The translations under genes and the position numbers were made by a program. Under the pieces are notes generated by a model that worked only from the letters and a program-made list of their open reading frames with translations, was not told the origin of the DNA and searched no databases. 64,000 nucleotides of DNA from Amaranthus tricolor. Lineage: Eukaryota; Streptophyta; Magnoliopsida; Caryophyllales; Amaranthaceae. Positions 13,366-26,229 of this stretch are shown in pieces (within the stretch, counting starts at the first letter, position 1; each line of letters opens with the position of its first letter). Location: positions 962,501 to 1,026,500 of the forward strand of contig NC_080050.1 in the NCBI RefSeq assembly GCF_026212465.1, read 5' to 3'.

Positions 13366-14205
13366 TTTTTTCATTTGAGAATTTTGTTTAGCTATATTGC
13401 TAAGAGAGGTTCTGAGCATATTAAACATGTGCCTTCAAACATAGCTCTAAAATTGGGAATCTCAATAATAAATTATGTAATATATGTTAAGTGCTTAAAA
13501 ATATAAAATTGTTAAGAAAAATATCTTAATTTTTGAAAATTGCATAGGGCTTTGCGCTTTCTAAAGATTTGTTAATTTTTGTTTCGCCTCTGCTTACTGC
13601 TCCGTTCCCAGTATTTAAAGTATTATTTAAAAAATATAATATTATAATTTAAAATGATGAAAAATAAATAAGATTGATAGATGAATTTCACAAGAATTAC
13701 AGATTTAGAACTGAACTCTGCAGTTTTAGTAGCCATATTTCTAGAGGTGAGACCACTTATAGTAGTATCAGTATTCAATAGGAAGTACTATTTTTGGATT
13801 AATTTAAACTTCAACCAAAATGGCAATTTTGCTGATTATACTTCATATATTCTGAACATTCCTTTTTTTTTTTTGTAATGATTTTCAACTGCATTCCTCA
13901 TACTACAAAAAAAAATAAAAATAACGTTTTTGGTTTGAGAAAAACAAATAAAAATTCTGTTAATGTTAATTTGGTTTATTGTAGCCGGTAACTTGTAGCA
14001 AATTGTTAAACAAGTTATTTTACTAAATACTTTGTTTGAATTACTTTGTTTGAATTGTTTAATAAGATAAAATCAACAATATTTCTTTATTTTCAACAAA
14101 CTAATTATTCAAATATTAGCGATAGATAATTTAATCACTTGAATTATCTTATAATTTATTTGATCAAACACCCCTATAAAAATTGCTTTATCGCCCAAAA
14201 AACCA

Positions 14206-14424
14206 ATGAGATGCTCACTCTAAACAATTTCTTCATTCATTCATTCTCGTTGTGATTTTAATTACAACTGACAGATATAAAGTTATAAGAGAGATTCCAC
14301 GTGATAATCATGAGGTTTTGGATTTTCTATGCGGTAATCAAAATTTTAAAAAATTTCACGCAGTAAATAGGTTTATGAGATGCTCAGTCTAAACAACTTC
14401 TCCATTCATTCATTCTCTTTGGAT
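14206..14424. repeat. Direct repeat, about 165 bp apart
   Basis: 'gagatgctca.tctaaacaa.ttct.cattcattcattctc' occurs at 14206-14250 and again at 14372-14416. Between and after them lie 'gaggttttggattttc' and its inverse near 14660, so the region is a mixed direct and inverted repeat of unknown origin. Related 'taccacgtgg' text occurs near 21346. Confidence 0.5.
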
Positions 14425-15654
14425 TTTGGGAAGAAAAATATGATTTGAATGAAAGATGGTAAAGTTAGGGTTTATGTTTTGGGGGAAAAGGCTGAAACTT
14501 ATGACATTTAAATTGGTGAGTTGTAAATAGACATATAGCAACCTTAAAGCTTTGAAATTATTGTTTATTAACGTTTTATGTGCAAAAAAGATCACGGTGA
14601 AATAATTTGGTAAAACCTCAGGATATCGCGTGAATTTTATAAATATTTTGATTACCACATGAAAAATCCAAAACCTCAGAATTACCACGTAAAATTTTGC
14701 AAATTTTAAGTACGAAAAATTTATGAAATAAATCATAATAGAATAGAGCAGCCATATTATTTATGGTGGGGCTTAAATACTCCCATACCCTAATGTCCAT
14801 TAGCCACCGGTAACTGTTGGTGGGAATCCAAAATGTCAAAAACAACAAAAGTGAACAAATTAAATTAAACAAAATTAAACCGAACTATTTGTACTTTTGG
14901 GTCTTTTATTATACTTTTAGGTCTTTTTTTTTCAGTTGTAAGTGTTCTTGAGCCGCGGTTTTTACTAGTCGTAATCTCTGTATTTTAACTGATAAGGGTA
15001 TAGTATGTCATCTTCCAACCCTTTTTAGACTTTAATCATAGTTTCTATCAGCCACGAACATCTAATTCTCCGAAGTTTCAAAAGCATGTCAATCTTTCAA
15101 CTCCTACAAATTAGCTTAGGGATCCATCAGGTAAGCTCAATCTTTCAACTATAATATTCTATCGATCTCGTTGAGCAATATCAAAATTTAATAAGTCATT
15201 TTACTATACTTTCTATATTATTATCAAAATTGAATAACAATAAATCTTTTAACTCAACCAAAATAACTACACTACTTCAAAGATATGCATTGTGGAAAAG
15301 TAATGTCCTCATTATACAAGTGATATTTGATAATTCCATCAACAAATTAGATTAAGTAAGTAATTAACTAAAGATAGAGTCATGTAAACTATTGAAAGCT
15401 CCTTAAGTTTGAACGAAGGTGCAATTGAACATCTTGCACATATCCAGAACTATCCTAAATATTACCATAATCTATTATCTATCATTTGAATGTCGATCAT
15501 CACAATTAAAAAACTCAACCGCGAGTTACAAAAATGACAAACACAACAAAAATCCTCGGCTTCTGGATGAAAGGCTTGAAAGCTAAAGTGCTACGGGTGT
15601 GCAAATTGCATATATTAAGCTACAACAAGTCGTATTAGTCGAAATCTCTCCCTT

Positions 15655-16021
15655 CAGGGCATACTTGGATTGGATGTAAATATTTAAGGGTGAAAAAAAG
15701 TCAAAATAAGAAAATAAAGTTGATAAATGAGAAATTAGTGAAATTTGATTGTTGTAGAGACGGAAGAATTGCAAAGTGATGAAAAATAAAGAGAGCTCTC
15801 AATTTCGTGGGGGTAAATATTTATCCTAGGGGAGGGTAGGGGAATGTACTACCTTCATAATAGGGGAACTTATCTTCCTTTTCCTTCATTATTTTTATTC
15901 CATGTTCATTTTACCATGACAATTATCTCAACTACTTCAAATGCATCTCTATTTGCTTTCATTTCATTATTTTGACTTTATTTCCCCCTTTAAATATTTA
16001 CACCTAATCCAAGCATGCCCT
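15655..16021. repeat. Foldback MITE with about 50-bp terminal inverted repeats, copy 1
   Basis: The left arm (GGGCATACTTGGATTGGATG then TAAATATTTAAGGG) is matched inversely by the right arm (CCCTTTAAATATTTACACC then TAATCCAAGCATGCCC). The interior has no reading frame. A second copy of the same length class and interior is at 50161-50507. The target duplication is not clear. Confidence 0.75.
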
Positions 16022-16123
16022 AAATCTCTAATATCTCTTTGAATATCGAAAAAACAAGGAAAACTCGTCAGTTGGGTCGTGAAAAAAACATATAAATTCA
16101 AAAGCTTATCGATATCAGCTCGT

Positions 16124-19100
16124 TTAGGTTTTCTCCATTTTTTCGACAGCTTCAGCTGCAGCGGAGGCAGCGTTATCCAATCCCATATGCTTTAATTCGT
16201 CTAAGAAACCATTGACATCCGACTTACTTATTTTATATGGGCTGTGTGTAGTTCCTGGGAATGTACCTGTCGTCACTTCTTCCTTGTACTCCAAAAGAGC
16301 TTTATCAATAACAGTTCCTACTTGCGCGTATTGTTTGCAGAATTTAGGAGTAACCTACAAATGTGAATCGAAGGTCGGAGATTAACATATACACTTTTTG
16401 GTAGTGTGAGGAAAAGCAGGCACATCAGGTGTGGGGAGATACACGGTAGAATATGGAGTAAAAATGAGACTGTTCCGTTACATAGGGGCCACTTTATAAC
16501 GAATGTTGAGCTTACTAATTACAAAAACCCGTTATATAACTTTTAATTCAAACCGTCATTTAACATATTAACTTTTCTATTTGGGCCTAGGTTAGAAAAT
16601 CCGTGCAGGTAAGGGGGAGAGAGAATAAATTCTGCATGTAGGAGGTGGAAAATCAAACCCTGGGTGAAACTCAACTACTAGGCTAACCCATAATTCTTAT
16701 TTTAACATATTAACTATTATTATCTTTTTATAATGTGTGTTTAAATCTAAAAGAACTATTATAAGCTTTGATAGAATTATGTGTTCTAAAAAACTTGAAT
16801 TACTACGATAAAATGATTTTTTTCTCAAGTAAACAATTCACATTGCGATATTCGCGAAACGAGTCGTAACTCTGCGAGGTGCTGTGTCTGCGACAAACCA
16901 ATACCGCAAATCCACGATCGTGATGACATCCACAACTTTTATCTAAGTAGAAGCTAAAGAGATATGCAGCATCTAACCTTTGCATGGTGAGGATGTTGCA
17001 ACATTCCCAGTAGATCATGATACACCAACACCTGAAATTTATAAAACAAGCACTTAAGTGAAACAGATTTCTTCCCAAGATATGACTCATGTCTTACAAA
17101 TTTTAGTCTGGGATCACTATAGTCCTTTTTTACCCATTTAATTTTCAAAAAAAGCCAAGACATGCCTCTATGAGATGGAATTTTCATTTTATCTCATGTA
17201 CCCGTGTGGTCATGCCTGATCCTCAATGCTCGGACATAGGTTTAGTACTCTGGCGCTTCATTTTATACTAAAACCACGGAATTTGATAAAAATTGCGCAG
17301 TCTGATACTCAAATCCACAACCATATGCAATAATCTTAGTTATGTCCATGTAACAAAAGGGCATAGCATATCAGGAGGGTGGTACGTGAAAGGTAAGAAG
17401 AGGATTCTCATCGATATTTCATTTTCCGGTTTACAGTCAAAACTTAAAATGATGACACAGATCATAAAATTTCTATTAAGCCAGTACAGTTATTCTGCGT
17501 TTTTTTAAAATAATAAATACTTCTTCGTCCCATTGAATTTGCTACATATTTGGAATCTGGGAGTTTTCTACAGGTCTAAACTCTAATTATGAACAACCAT
17601 GAATTACAACATAGGGTCAATTATGAACAAGTAAATCAGAAAAGCGCATCGATTCAAACAGGAAGTAAATATTCATAGGTAAAGAAGTCTAGAAGCAATT
17701 GAGCAAGTTTTCCTGTTTCTAGTCTGAAGCAGAGTATTAAATTGAACACAGGACCAATTTTTTTAAAAAAAAGAACATAGGACCACTAAAAAAGTGCATC
17801 AATTTAAACAAACTTTACTACATTCTGCATCCTTGTAATGAAACTATTTAATGGATGGAGGCATAACCGACAGAGCAAGAACGACACCATTTCATGATAC
17901 AAATTGCTAGGCTATCTTCAAGTAGCCAAGATTGATTTATTAGAGTACTCGATATGAGAATTTTTTTATTTAATGAACGTTCATTACTCGAAGTAATGAT
18001 AGAGAATTTTAATTGATTTATTTAATGAACGTCCGCAATTTTTTTATTCGGGAGTAATGATAGAGAATTTCTACACTATTCTCTACAGGTAAGGGGGAGA
18101 GATAATTAATCAGACCTGTAGGTGGTGAGAATCGAAGCCCTATCACAAGGGCGGAAGAGATTTTTCAACCACTAGGCCAACCTATTAGCGTTTTCTGAGT
18201 TGAATAGTTACTTTGGTAGTCTGTACATGGAGGTGAAGAAAAAAGAGCTTTGGTAGTAAGCTAATAAAAGATGTGCATTTTATAAAGAAACAATATCTCT
18301 TCATCATATGGAGTATCAAATATTGGGGGAGAACAATTGGTAACCGTTTCCCATTATCCTCTGAGAATGATCATATGGGAAAGTAAATTGGTTAAATTAA
18401 GAAAAAAAATGTTTGCATGATAAAGAATAACGATAAGTGGCCAGCCATCAGCAGCACTGCGTGTAATTTGATTGAATTCCAAGTCATGTAGAGTTGAATT
18501 GTGACTTAAGATGGACCGAATTTTCTAAGAGCGATAACCAGATGATAAAGCAACTAGAAAAACCTCAATTATTCATCACAAATTGTCGTTCAATGAAAGA
18601 ACATTCAACAAACCTGTCCACTACAGAAAGGTCCTGCTCCGATACCGATGGTAGGTATTTGCAACACAGATGTGGCTGCAGCAGCCACAGGCGGTGGAAC
18701 ACATTCCAAAACAACAGCAAAACATCCTACTTCTTGCAAAGCAAGTGCAGTTTCCACTACCTTCACATCACCAAATTCAACTTTAGCATACACTCATGAA
18801 GTTTGAGATCAAATGGAGTAGGGATCTTTCATAAAATACCTTAATAGCACTTGAAATGTTTCTTCCTTGAGGTTTAAATCCTCCAAGAACACTGATTGCC
18901 TGTGGTGTTAATCCTACATGCCCCATTACAGCGATTCCAGCTTCAACAATTGCTTTTGCTGCTGCAACTCTCGCAGGTGATGCTCCTTCCAATTTTATTG
19001 CATCCATTCCTCCCTCTTTCAAAATTCTGACAGATGAATCAACAGCCTGTTTTTCATTGAACATGCCATGTCATAGACCATTGCACCTTCGGCTACCGAA

Positions 19101-20987
19101 AAAAAGTAATAAAGCATCAAATACAGCAGGATGGCGTCTGTGTCAGAAAAAAAAACTCTTAACATGTTCAGCGAGCTTATCCTTGCATAGTTGTCAAAAA
19201 GCTGACAAAAAATTTTAAGCTAGTAAAATTTTAAAAGGAGGAATCTAGTCCTACAGTAAAAAAAAAATAAACTTGCCTTCACCAAAAGCCATACCCTTGT
19301 AAGTTGCGAGATTGGCCACACGAACTATAGAAATGTGGATGAAACTAAAAAAACAAACCAACAAGCACGCAAGTAAAACAATGTGGGTGCTTAGTTACCC
19401 CTCTGCAACATCAAATAATTTTGTTTTCCTCAAAATAATTTCAACAAATTACAATTAATACCATACCCCCCTAACACTCTCCAAGTGTTTCTCAAACTCT
19501 TCCACATTTTAATGGTATTTGCTTACTCATACAAGCTCAAGCTCTCACTCTCGTTCTCGCTCCATCCAAAGGGTTCAACAACCTAGATTAAGATTACTTG
19601 CTCAACATGCTCTCTTTCTTACCCTTGAAGAACCCTTTATAGGTCCAAGAAGTCAAAAGAAATCAAACAGCAGCTTGCAGCTGCCCACAGCCTTTTCCTC
19701 AGTTTGCTGCTCGTTCGAGCTGCCTTGCCTTCCAACTGAGCTACTGCTCAGTTCTCTGCATCATGCTCATTTAAGCAATATCAGCATACACATTCACCTA
19801 ATGAGCATGTCTATGTGTACACGTCTTCTCTTGGATCTTGTGAAGTATGTTTTTAACACTAGTTCATGAGTATCCTTGCTACATCACAGAAAATTCTGGT
19901 AAATCATCAGTTCTTGTCAACAAATTATACCAAAAGAACTCCAATTTATCACTGTGAACTTTGGAGCCCGACTGTGACTCTATTATCAAATTTTCCGATG
20001 AGTTGCTCAAATTGCAATGTGAAACACTAGGAAGATTATCTTCTGTAGACATAGCCATTCGACAAAACCACATTTTCCTTGCTGAAATTATCCACAATTT
20101 AGCTTTTATACTTTACATTCTAAAATTGCATTTCCTAAAAACCCTTAATTTATCCCTTCACAGTCAATATTTAAACTAAATATTGCAACCTTTGATTATT
20201 TAATGTCATTAATCGGCTTCCATCTCTCCCACCTACGCAAATTTGCTAGCTGATTCGTTAGTTGAATTCGAATTCGCTCTAAATGGCTTAAAAATATCCC
20301 AAATCGAATATAATTCACTTTTTTTTCCATTCACGAGAAGATTGAAAAATATCAGTACCAAAGTTTCAAAAGGGTAAATAAATTATCCATAATTTAGCAT
20401 CTACATTTCGAATTACAAAATTGCATATCCTAAAACCCTTAATTCACAATCAGTATTCAAACTAAATACCATTAAGCAGCTTCCATCTTATCGGGTTCGG
20501 TGTTACATGTAAGCAATCTTAGGTTAAACAATTAACTAAATAATATCAATATAAAATAAGAGAGAAGGAAAAATACCTGTTGAGTAGAAGACTCATAAGT
20601 ACCAAAAGGAAGATCAACAACAAGAAGAGGGCGAGTAGCTCCACGAGCCACCGCACGACAATGAACAATCATTTCATCAAGACTAATGGGTAATGTTGTA
20701 TCATGCCCATGAACAACCATGGCGGCTGAATCCCCAACAAGGCAAATATCAATTCCGGCCGTGTCAACATGCACGGCCGAAGGGTAATCATAAGCAGTAA
20801 CCATTGTTATAGGAATTCGTTTCTTAAATTTCTGATTTAGGTTAGATAATGTAACCCTTTGGTCGGGAATTTGAGGTTTCGGTCCGCCGTATACGGTGCT
20901 TTCGGGGACATTACTTAGAGTTCTGATGCTTAAACGACTTCGGATTGTGGAAGTGTTTTTGAGGAATCTGGTGATAATTGCCGCCAT
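16124..20987 (-). CDS. KPHMT1: 3-methyl-2-oxobutanoate hydroxymethyltransferase (ketopantoate hydroxymethyltransferase)
   Basis: PanB family, EC 2.1.2.11: transfers a hydroxymethyl group from 5,10-methylene-THF to alpha-ketoisovalerate, giving ketopantoate, the first committed step to pantothenate; plant enzymes are mitochondrial. Exons in coding order: 20987-20577, 19046-18840, 18760-18614, 17031-16978, 16354-16124, giving 349 residues. All introns are phase 0 and GT-AG. Family motifs: [12 protein letters not shown] (60-71), [14 protein letters not shown] (85-98), PFGTYE (127-132), KLEG (155-158), GHVGLTPQ (179-186), LECVPPP (224-230, with the likely catalytic Glu225) and [13 protein letters not shown] (243-255). 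The Arg/Ser-rich start (about 1-28) looks like a mitochondrial presequence. An upstream in-frame TTG is not needed; the ATG at 20985-20987 is the first ATG. A TATA-like TATTTATAA lies about 140 bp upstream on -. Introns hold two SINEs. A decayed paralogue lies at 26714-33627. Confidence 0.95.
16601..16690 (-). mobile_element. tRNA-derived SINE in KPHMT intron 4
   Basis: Read on -, it begins with a box-A-like 'gttagcctagtag', then a box-B-like 'ggtttgattttcc', then 'ctctctcccccttacctg'. The same layout is seen at 18085-18186. It lies in the same orientation as the host gene. Ends are approximate. Confidence 0.6.
18085..18186 (-). mobile_element. tRNA-derived SINE in KPHMT intron 3
   Basis: On - it reads 'ggttggcctagtggttgaa' (box A-like), then 'gggcttcgattctcacc' (box B-like), then 'tctcccccttacctgtagag'. 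It is better preserved than the copy at 16601. Next to it (17948-18084) is a two-unit tandem repeat built on 'atttaatgaacgt' and 'taatgatagagaatt'. Confidence 0.65.
19500..19870 (-). mobile_element. Possible LTR fragment in KPHMT intron 1
   Basis: GC-richer than its surroundings. On - it carries 'cctataaagggttcttcaag' with a TATA-like core about midway, as in plant LTR promoters, preceded by a region rich in 'gctgc' and 'gctcagt'. No clean TG...CA ends or target duplication were found, so this is tentative. Confidence 0.3.
20083..20491. repeat. Diverged direct duplication in KPHMT intron 1
   Basis: 'attatcca.aatttagc', 'aaaattgcat.tcctaaaa.cccttaatt', 'aactaaata' and 'gcttccatct' occur in that order at 20083-20228 and again at 20382-20491. 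It is a local duplication within the intron; no coding effect is expected. Confidence 0.6.
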
Positions 20988-21784
20988 TGATGAACTTAAT
21001 TTGGTTGTTCGGAGAAACAAGTCGCGCTTCGCAAGATTTTAAAGTGTTAGCGGTTTTGTTTAATGGTAGTCAGTGTTAGCTTTTTTGCAAATTTCAAGTG
21101 ATGGCCCTCGGTGTTTTTTTGCTTTTTTATAAATATTTTTTTAAATTGAGGGGGTGATTTTGAGTTTTTAACTTTTTTATGTGGTAGATAAAATGTTAAA
21201 TTTTTTTGTTCAATTAAGTACTTATTTTAATTGAGTTTCGAAATATATGGTTATTTAGGGTGATCACAACATTTGTTTTTGAAAAAAATGTGGTTAAGTT
21301 GGGTAAAATAGCGTAAAGTTAAAAAAAAACTTTCCTTTTAATTTACCACGTGGAAAAACTAAAAGGTCAAGGTCACCATGTAGATTAAAAAAACTGTTTG
21401 TCTGCCACATGGAAAAGCAGAAAATTTAGGATTATCACATGAAATTTCCCATAACTTTTTATTGTTAAAACGTTAAGTTAGTCGTATGAGTCAACTACTT
21501 CCATCGTGTTGAAATACTTGCTACATAACTTGCATTAGGTAATTGGCACTATTTATCATTTAAGTTTATTTTATATACTGCGGTTAATGTGTAAGAAAAA
21601 ATATAATCATATAAGATCTTATTTGAATGGTTTAATCGCATACTTTCATAATATTAACTTAATATATTTAAATTTGCATAGTTTAATATATAAATGGTTA
21701 AAATAAGAACACATAATTTGGGCAAACAATATCACGGAAAATAAATAGCACAAGAACACAATATTTCATCACCCGGTAATGTCA
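20988..21784. other. Spacer upstream of KPHMT
   Basis: The 5' flank and likely promoter of the minus-strand KPHMT gene. Around 21340-21450 three 'ccacatggaaa'-like motifs recur. No open frame of note. It ends at the copia target site TCAAA (21785-21789). Confidence 0.5.
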
Positions 21785-21789
21785 TCAAA

Positions 21790-22071
21790 TGTAGGAAAAA
21801 TTTAGATGGTAAAATAGTGAATGGATTTATTTGGAGAGGAAGATGAGTGAATATGTAGAATGAATATTGTTCTTCATTGCACAAAAAATTGATTACATCA
21901 ATGGGTATTTATAGTGCAAGTTTACTAAAATATCTTAGATATTTTTAATTTTTTAATTACTTTTCTAGGATCTTCCATTATATTATCTTAGATATTTTTA
22001 TTTTTTAATTCTTTAGTTTAGATATTTTTATATTTAATTAAAATCCTAGATTTTTCTAGATTATTTTAACA
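21790..22071 (-). repeat. Copia element 1, 3' LTR
   Basis: The left LTR on the + map, downstream in element sense. TG...CA ends; 281 of 282 bases equal the other LTR. Confidence 0.95.
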
Positions 22072-22080
22072 CTCCCCCTA
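22072..22080 (-). other. Polypurine tract of copia element 1
   Basis: On - this reads TAGGGGGAG immediately before the LTR terminus TGTTAAAA, the expected primer site for plus-strand DNA synthesis. Confidence 0.85.
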
Positions 22081-25000
22081 ATTTGAAAAATCTTGAACTC
22101 TAAGTCGTCTTCTGAAATCGATAAATCTATCAGTTGATATGGGTTTTGTGGAAATGTCTGCGAGCTGCTCCTCCGTCTTGCAGAATTGTAGTTCGATCTC
22201 TTTCTTGTCTACTAACTCACGAATGTAGTGATGTCGTATCTCGATGTGTTTTGATCTACTATGAAACACTGGATTGTTGACATGTTGTTGCAGAACATTG
22301 TTGTTGGTGTCTCTTGCTTATGTTGTAGATCGATTAATATCCTTCTCAGCCAGACTGCTTCACGTGCTGCACTTGTTGCTGCAATGTACTCTGCTTCTGC
22401 TGATGATAAAGCTACTGTCGCCTGTTTTTTTGATGACCATGAGACCACCTTGTTTCCAAGCTGAAATACGTACCCGCTTGTACTTTTTCTATCATCCACG
22501 TTTCCAGCCCAGTCGCTATCGGTGTATCCTGTGAGCTTGAAATCTTTTTCAGTTTCGTACATGATCCCATAGCTTTTTGTTCCCTTAATGTATTTGAGAA
22601 TCCTCTTTGCTGCTGTTAGATGATCCTTGCTCGGTTCACTCATGAACCTGGATACGATGCTGACAGCGTTGACTATATCTGGTCTTGTATGTGTGAGATA
22701 GATAAGAGAGCCGACCAAGCTTCGATACATTGCTCCGTCGAATTTTGGTTTGCCATCGTACTTTGATAACTTCTCATTGATTGCCATTGGTGTAGCCAGC
22801 GGTTTACATTCCCCCATGTTGAATTTCTTGAGAATGTCTTCTGCATATTTCTCTTGTGATAGAAATATTCTTCCTGGGCTTTGTTTGATTTGTATGCCAA
22901 GGAAGTATTTCATTGTACCAAGGTCTGTCATCTCGTACTCCTTCATCATAGCCTTTTTAAATTCTTCGATCATCGTTGGGTGTGTGCCTGTATAGATTAG
23001 ATCATCCACGTACAAGCATAAAATGAGAAAGTTGTTACCTTGTGTCTTGATGTATAGTGAAGGTTCACTCGGACTCTTGATGAAACCATGCTGGAGAAGA
23101 TAATTGTCGATGTTACTGTTCCACGCTCGGGGTGCTTGTTTGAGTCCGTACAGAGCTTTTCGAAGGCGGTATACTTTGTCTTCTTGGCCTTTGATGACGT
23201 ATCCCTGCGGTTGCTCGACGTACACTTCTTCTTCAAGTTCTCCATTTAGAAATGCTGATTTGACATCGAGTTGAAAGACTGGTAGCTGATGCTATGCTGC
23301 TAATGCCAGGATTGTTCTGATTGTCTCCATGCGGACAACTGGTGCATATGTTTCGTTGAAGTCGATTCCTGGTTGTTGCGCATATCCCTTTGCTACGAGC
23401 CTTGCTTTGTACTTGTTGATGGAGCCATCATCATTATGTTTCACCTTGTAGACCCACTTGAGTCTGATGACTTCCTTGTTTTGTGGTTTGTCTACAAGTT
23501 TCCATGTGTGATTCTTCTCGATCATTTTCATTTCTTCGTTCATAGCCTCAATCCAGGTTTCTTCTTGTGCTGCTTCTTGAAATGTTTGTGGCTCACTAGA
23601 GAAGAGAGCCATCATTGCTTGGTCACAATGGTAATCTTGTAACCATGATGGCGGTTGCCGATCTCGTGTTGATCTTCGGGCTTCTTGAGGTTGAGGAGTT
23701 GAACGTGATGTTTGGCTTCTTGAGCTTGGGAATGATCTTGTACTTTCAGGTGTACTTGGACTCAGAGATGATGGGTTTGTTGGTTGGTCTGCTCCGTCTT
23801 CTTCACTTGGATCTCTTAGGAGAGTATCTCCTTCGCGAGCTTCAGTTTCTTTTTCTTTCCACGTCCATTCGGCTGCTTCGTCGAAAATTACATCTCTAGA
23901 GATGATTAATTGTTTAGATTCAGGCTTGTAAAGGCGATATCCTTTTGTTTCGTGACTGTATCCAATGAATATGCATTTTTCTCCCTTCTCGTCGAGCTTT
24001 TCCCGATTCTCCTTTGGGATGTGGGCATAAGCTACGCATCCGAACACTTTGAGGTGTTCTACTCTTGGCTTTCTCTTGTGCCAGGCTTCATATGGCGTTA
24101 AATCCCTAACTGCTTTTGTGGGAGATCTATTGAGGATATATACTGCCGTGTGAACAGCTTCGGCCCAGTATCCTTTGGGTAGATGTTTACCCTGCATCAT
24201 GCTGTGGGCCATCTCTGCTATAGTGCGGTTTTTCCTTTCCGCGACACCATTTTGTTGTGGTGTACGCCTTGCTGTAAGTTCTCTTTTAATGCCATGCTTC
24301 TTACAGAAGTTGTTGAATTCGTTACTAATTCTCCGCCATGATCCGTTCTAAGAATCTTAAGAGAATGCCCACTTTGATTTTCTGTGAGGGCTTTGAATTC
24401 CATGAAGTGGGAAAAAGCTTCTGATTTTTTCTCCAGGAAATATACCCACATCATGCGGGAGTAGTCATCTACGAACAGAAGAAAATATCTTTTTCCGCCA
24501 AGAGACGGATTCTTGGTAGGACCCCAGATATCTGCATGAACAAGCTCTAGAGGAGCCTTGGCCCTCCAAGGTGCGGTAGGAAATGGCAATCTGTGCATCT
24601 TGCCATATATACAGCCTTCACAAATTTTTCTTTCATTTTTTATTGATGGTAGTCCAATTACCATTTCTTTTTGTTTTAATAGTTTTAGACTGTTAAAATT
24701 TAGATGCCCAAATCTCAAATGTCATAAGGTGGATTCATCATTTATTGAGCTTAAAGCCAATTTTTCTTCAAATGGCAATTTTAATGGGAATATTTTGTTA
24801 GGAGCCATTTCAACAGTTGTTATTATCTGACCCTTATTTTTATCATAGATTTGACATTTGTTATTCTCAAATTTAACCATATATCCTTTTTTAATTAATT
24901 GGCCTACGCTTAATAAATTTTGTGCAAGTCCGGGAACATAAAAAACTTCATGAATTAATTTTGATGATCCATTTTTTGTTTTAACGGCAATTGTTCCTTT

Positions 25001-26128
25001 TCCGGCGACATCTTCTTTTTTACCGTCACCAAGTGTGATGTGTGTTTTAACATTTTCGTCAAGAGTGACAAAATAATTTTTATTGCCGGTCATGTGGTTT
25101 GAACAACCACTATCAATATACCATATGTCACTTACTTTTTCTTGTGCATTTAATCCAGTGTAAAATATTTGCTCTCCGGAATTATTATTTTCGGAATAGT
25201 TTGCTTCTTTTTGTCGATACCAACAATCTTTTTCGAGGTGAGAGTGTTTTTTACACCTCTTACATTTGTACCGACAATCATTAGTATTGTGGTTAGTTTT
25301 CTTACATAATTTACAATAAAGGTCAGTTTGATTATTTAATCGACTCCTTATATTTTTAAAATTTCCTCTCCCCTTGCTACAATTAGTTGATGTTTGTCCT
25401 TTTTCATAATTTTTACAATGACTATTTTTATTTTCACCATTAGAAAATTTTAATTTAGCTTGAAATGCTTGTTCTAGTGGTTCTTCGTTAAATCTTTTTA
25501 ATCTATCTTCATGTGCAAGTAGTGATCCCATTAATTCGGGCATACTTAATTGAGATAAATTTTTTTTGTTAACTTCTTCTATTGTTGTGGCAACAATGTT
25601 ATATTTTTGTGAAAGACTCCTTAATATTTTTCGAATCACATTTTCATCTTCTATTTTACCACCATTTGATCTTATTTGATAAATTATATTAGTGACTCGG
25701 TCAAAAAATGAATGTATTGTTTCATTTTCTGCCATTAATAGATTATCAAATTCTCTCCATAGTGATTGGAATTTAAAAAGAATTACCTCTTCGGAACCTC
25801 TGTATTTTGTCTCCAGGATCCTCCAAGCCTCCGTAGCTATTTTTGCAGACATGATCGTTGTAAGTATTGCCTCGTCGACTCCACGATATAATAGAGATAG
25901 GGCATAGTTATCCCTTATCCTATTTTGTTTATATTGTTTTATTTTTGTTTCATCCCAAGTTGACTCTTTAGTGTCATCTTTGGGTGGTTGCTCGTAAGCT
26001 TCTTGTACTAATTCCCATAAATCTTGGAAGATAAATATTGACTTCATTTGCATAGCCCATTGTTCATATTTTTCTCCCTTAAATGTGGGAACCCAATTAA
26101 CTTGGGGGTAATTAGTGGTTGAGGTCAT
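22078..26128 (-). pseudogene. Copia element 1 gag-pol polyprotein, broken frame
   Basis: Starts at the ATG at 26128. Gag (468 codons before the first stop) ends in two CCHC knuckles (C-K-L-C...H...C and C-K-R-C...H...C). Next come protease (WYIDSGCSNHMT), the integrase zinc-binding part (H...H...CEGC) and catalytic core, reverse transcriptase (YVDDLIYTG) and RNase H (TDSDWAGNVDDRKS, ALSSAEAEY). Lesions in coding order: TGA at 24722-24724 where the family has Trp; a short deletion near 24320 in integrase that shifts the frame (apparent loss of one of two ACGA units); TAG at 23292-23294 where the family has Gln; and a deletion near 22265 late in RNase H that shifts the frame. The last frame ends at 22078. 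Confidence 0.92.
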
Positions 26129-26214
26129 TTTTTATTTTGTGGTTAGAGGTTTGTTTTATTGTGGAGTATGTTGGTTAATGTGTTTAGGTTGTTTGGAGGT
26201 CTTGGTTTTAATTA

Positions 26215-26227
26215 GCTCTTGATACCA
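26215..26227 (-). other. Primer-binding site of copia element 1
   Basis: On - it reads TGGTATCAAGAGC two bases inside the LTR. This matches the complement of the 3' end of initiator tRNA-Met apart from one extra A. Confidence 0.8.
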
Positions 26228-26229
26228 AA

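Larger units (their letters stand above)
9785..15654. other. Gene-poor spacer between WRKY22-like and KPHMT
   Basis: No gene found on either strand. The first few hundred bases are probably the WRKY22-like 3' UTR and its polyadenylation region. The rest is AT-rich with simple repeats and MITE remains listed separately. The frames at 11581-11763, 13681-13878 and 14410-14872 have AT-driven composition (Phe, Ile, Asn, Leu) and no recognisable family. Confidence 0.55.

Noticed and set aside
18494..18799. 101-codon plus-strand frame
   Set aside because: Antisense of KPHMT exon 3.
19519..19869. 116-codon plus-strand frame rich in Ser and Leu
   Set aside because: Lies in KPHMT intron 1 within an LTR-like block; no family resemblance.
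22261..25907. Several plus-strand frames of 60-100 codons
   Set aside because: All are shadows of the minus-strand copia gag-pol.
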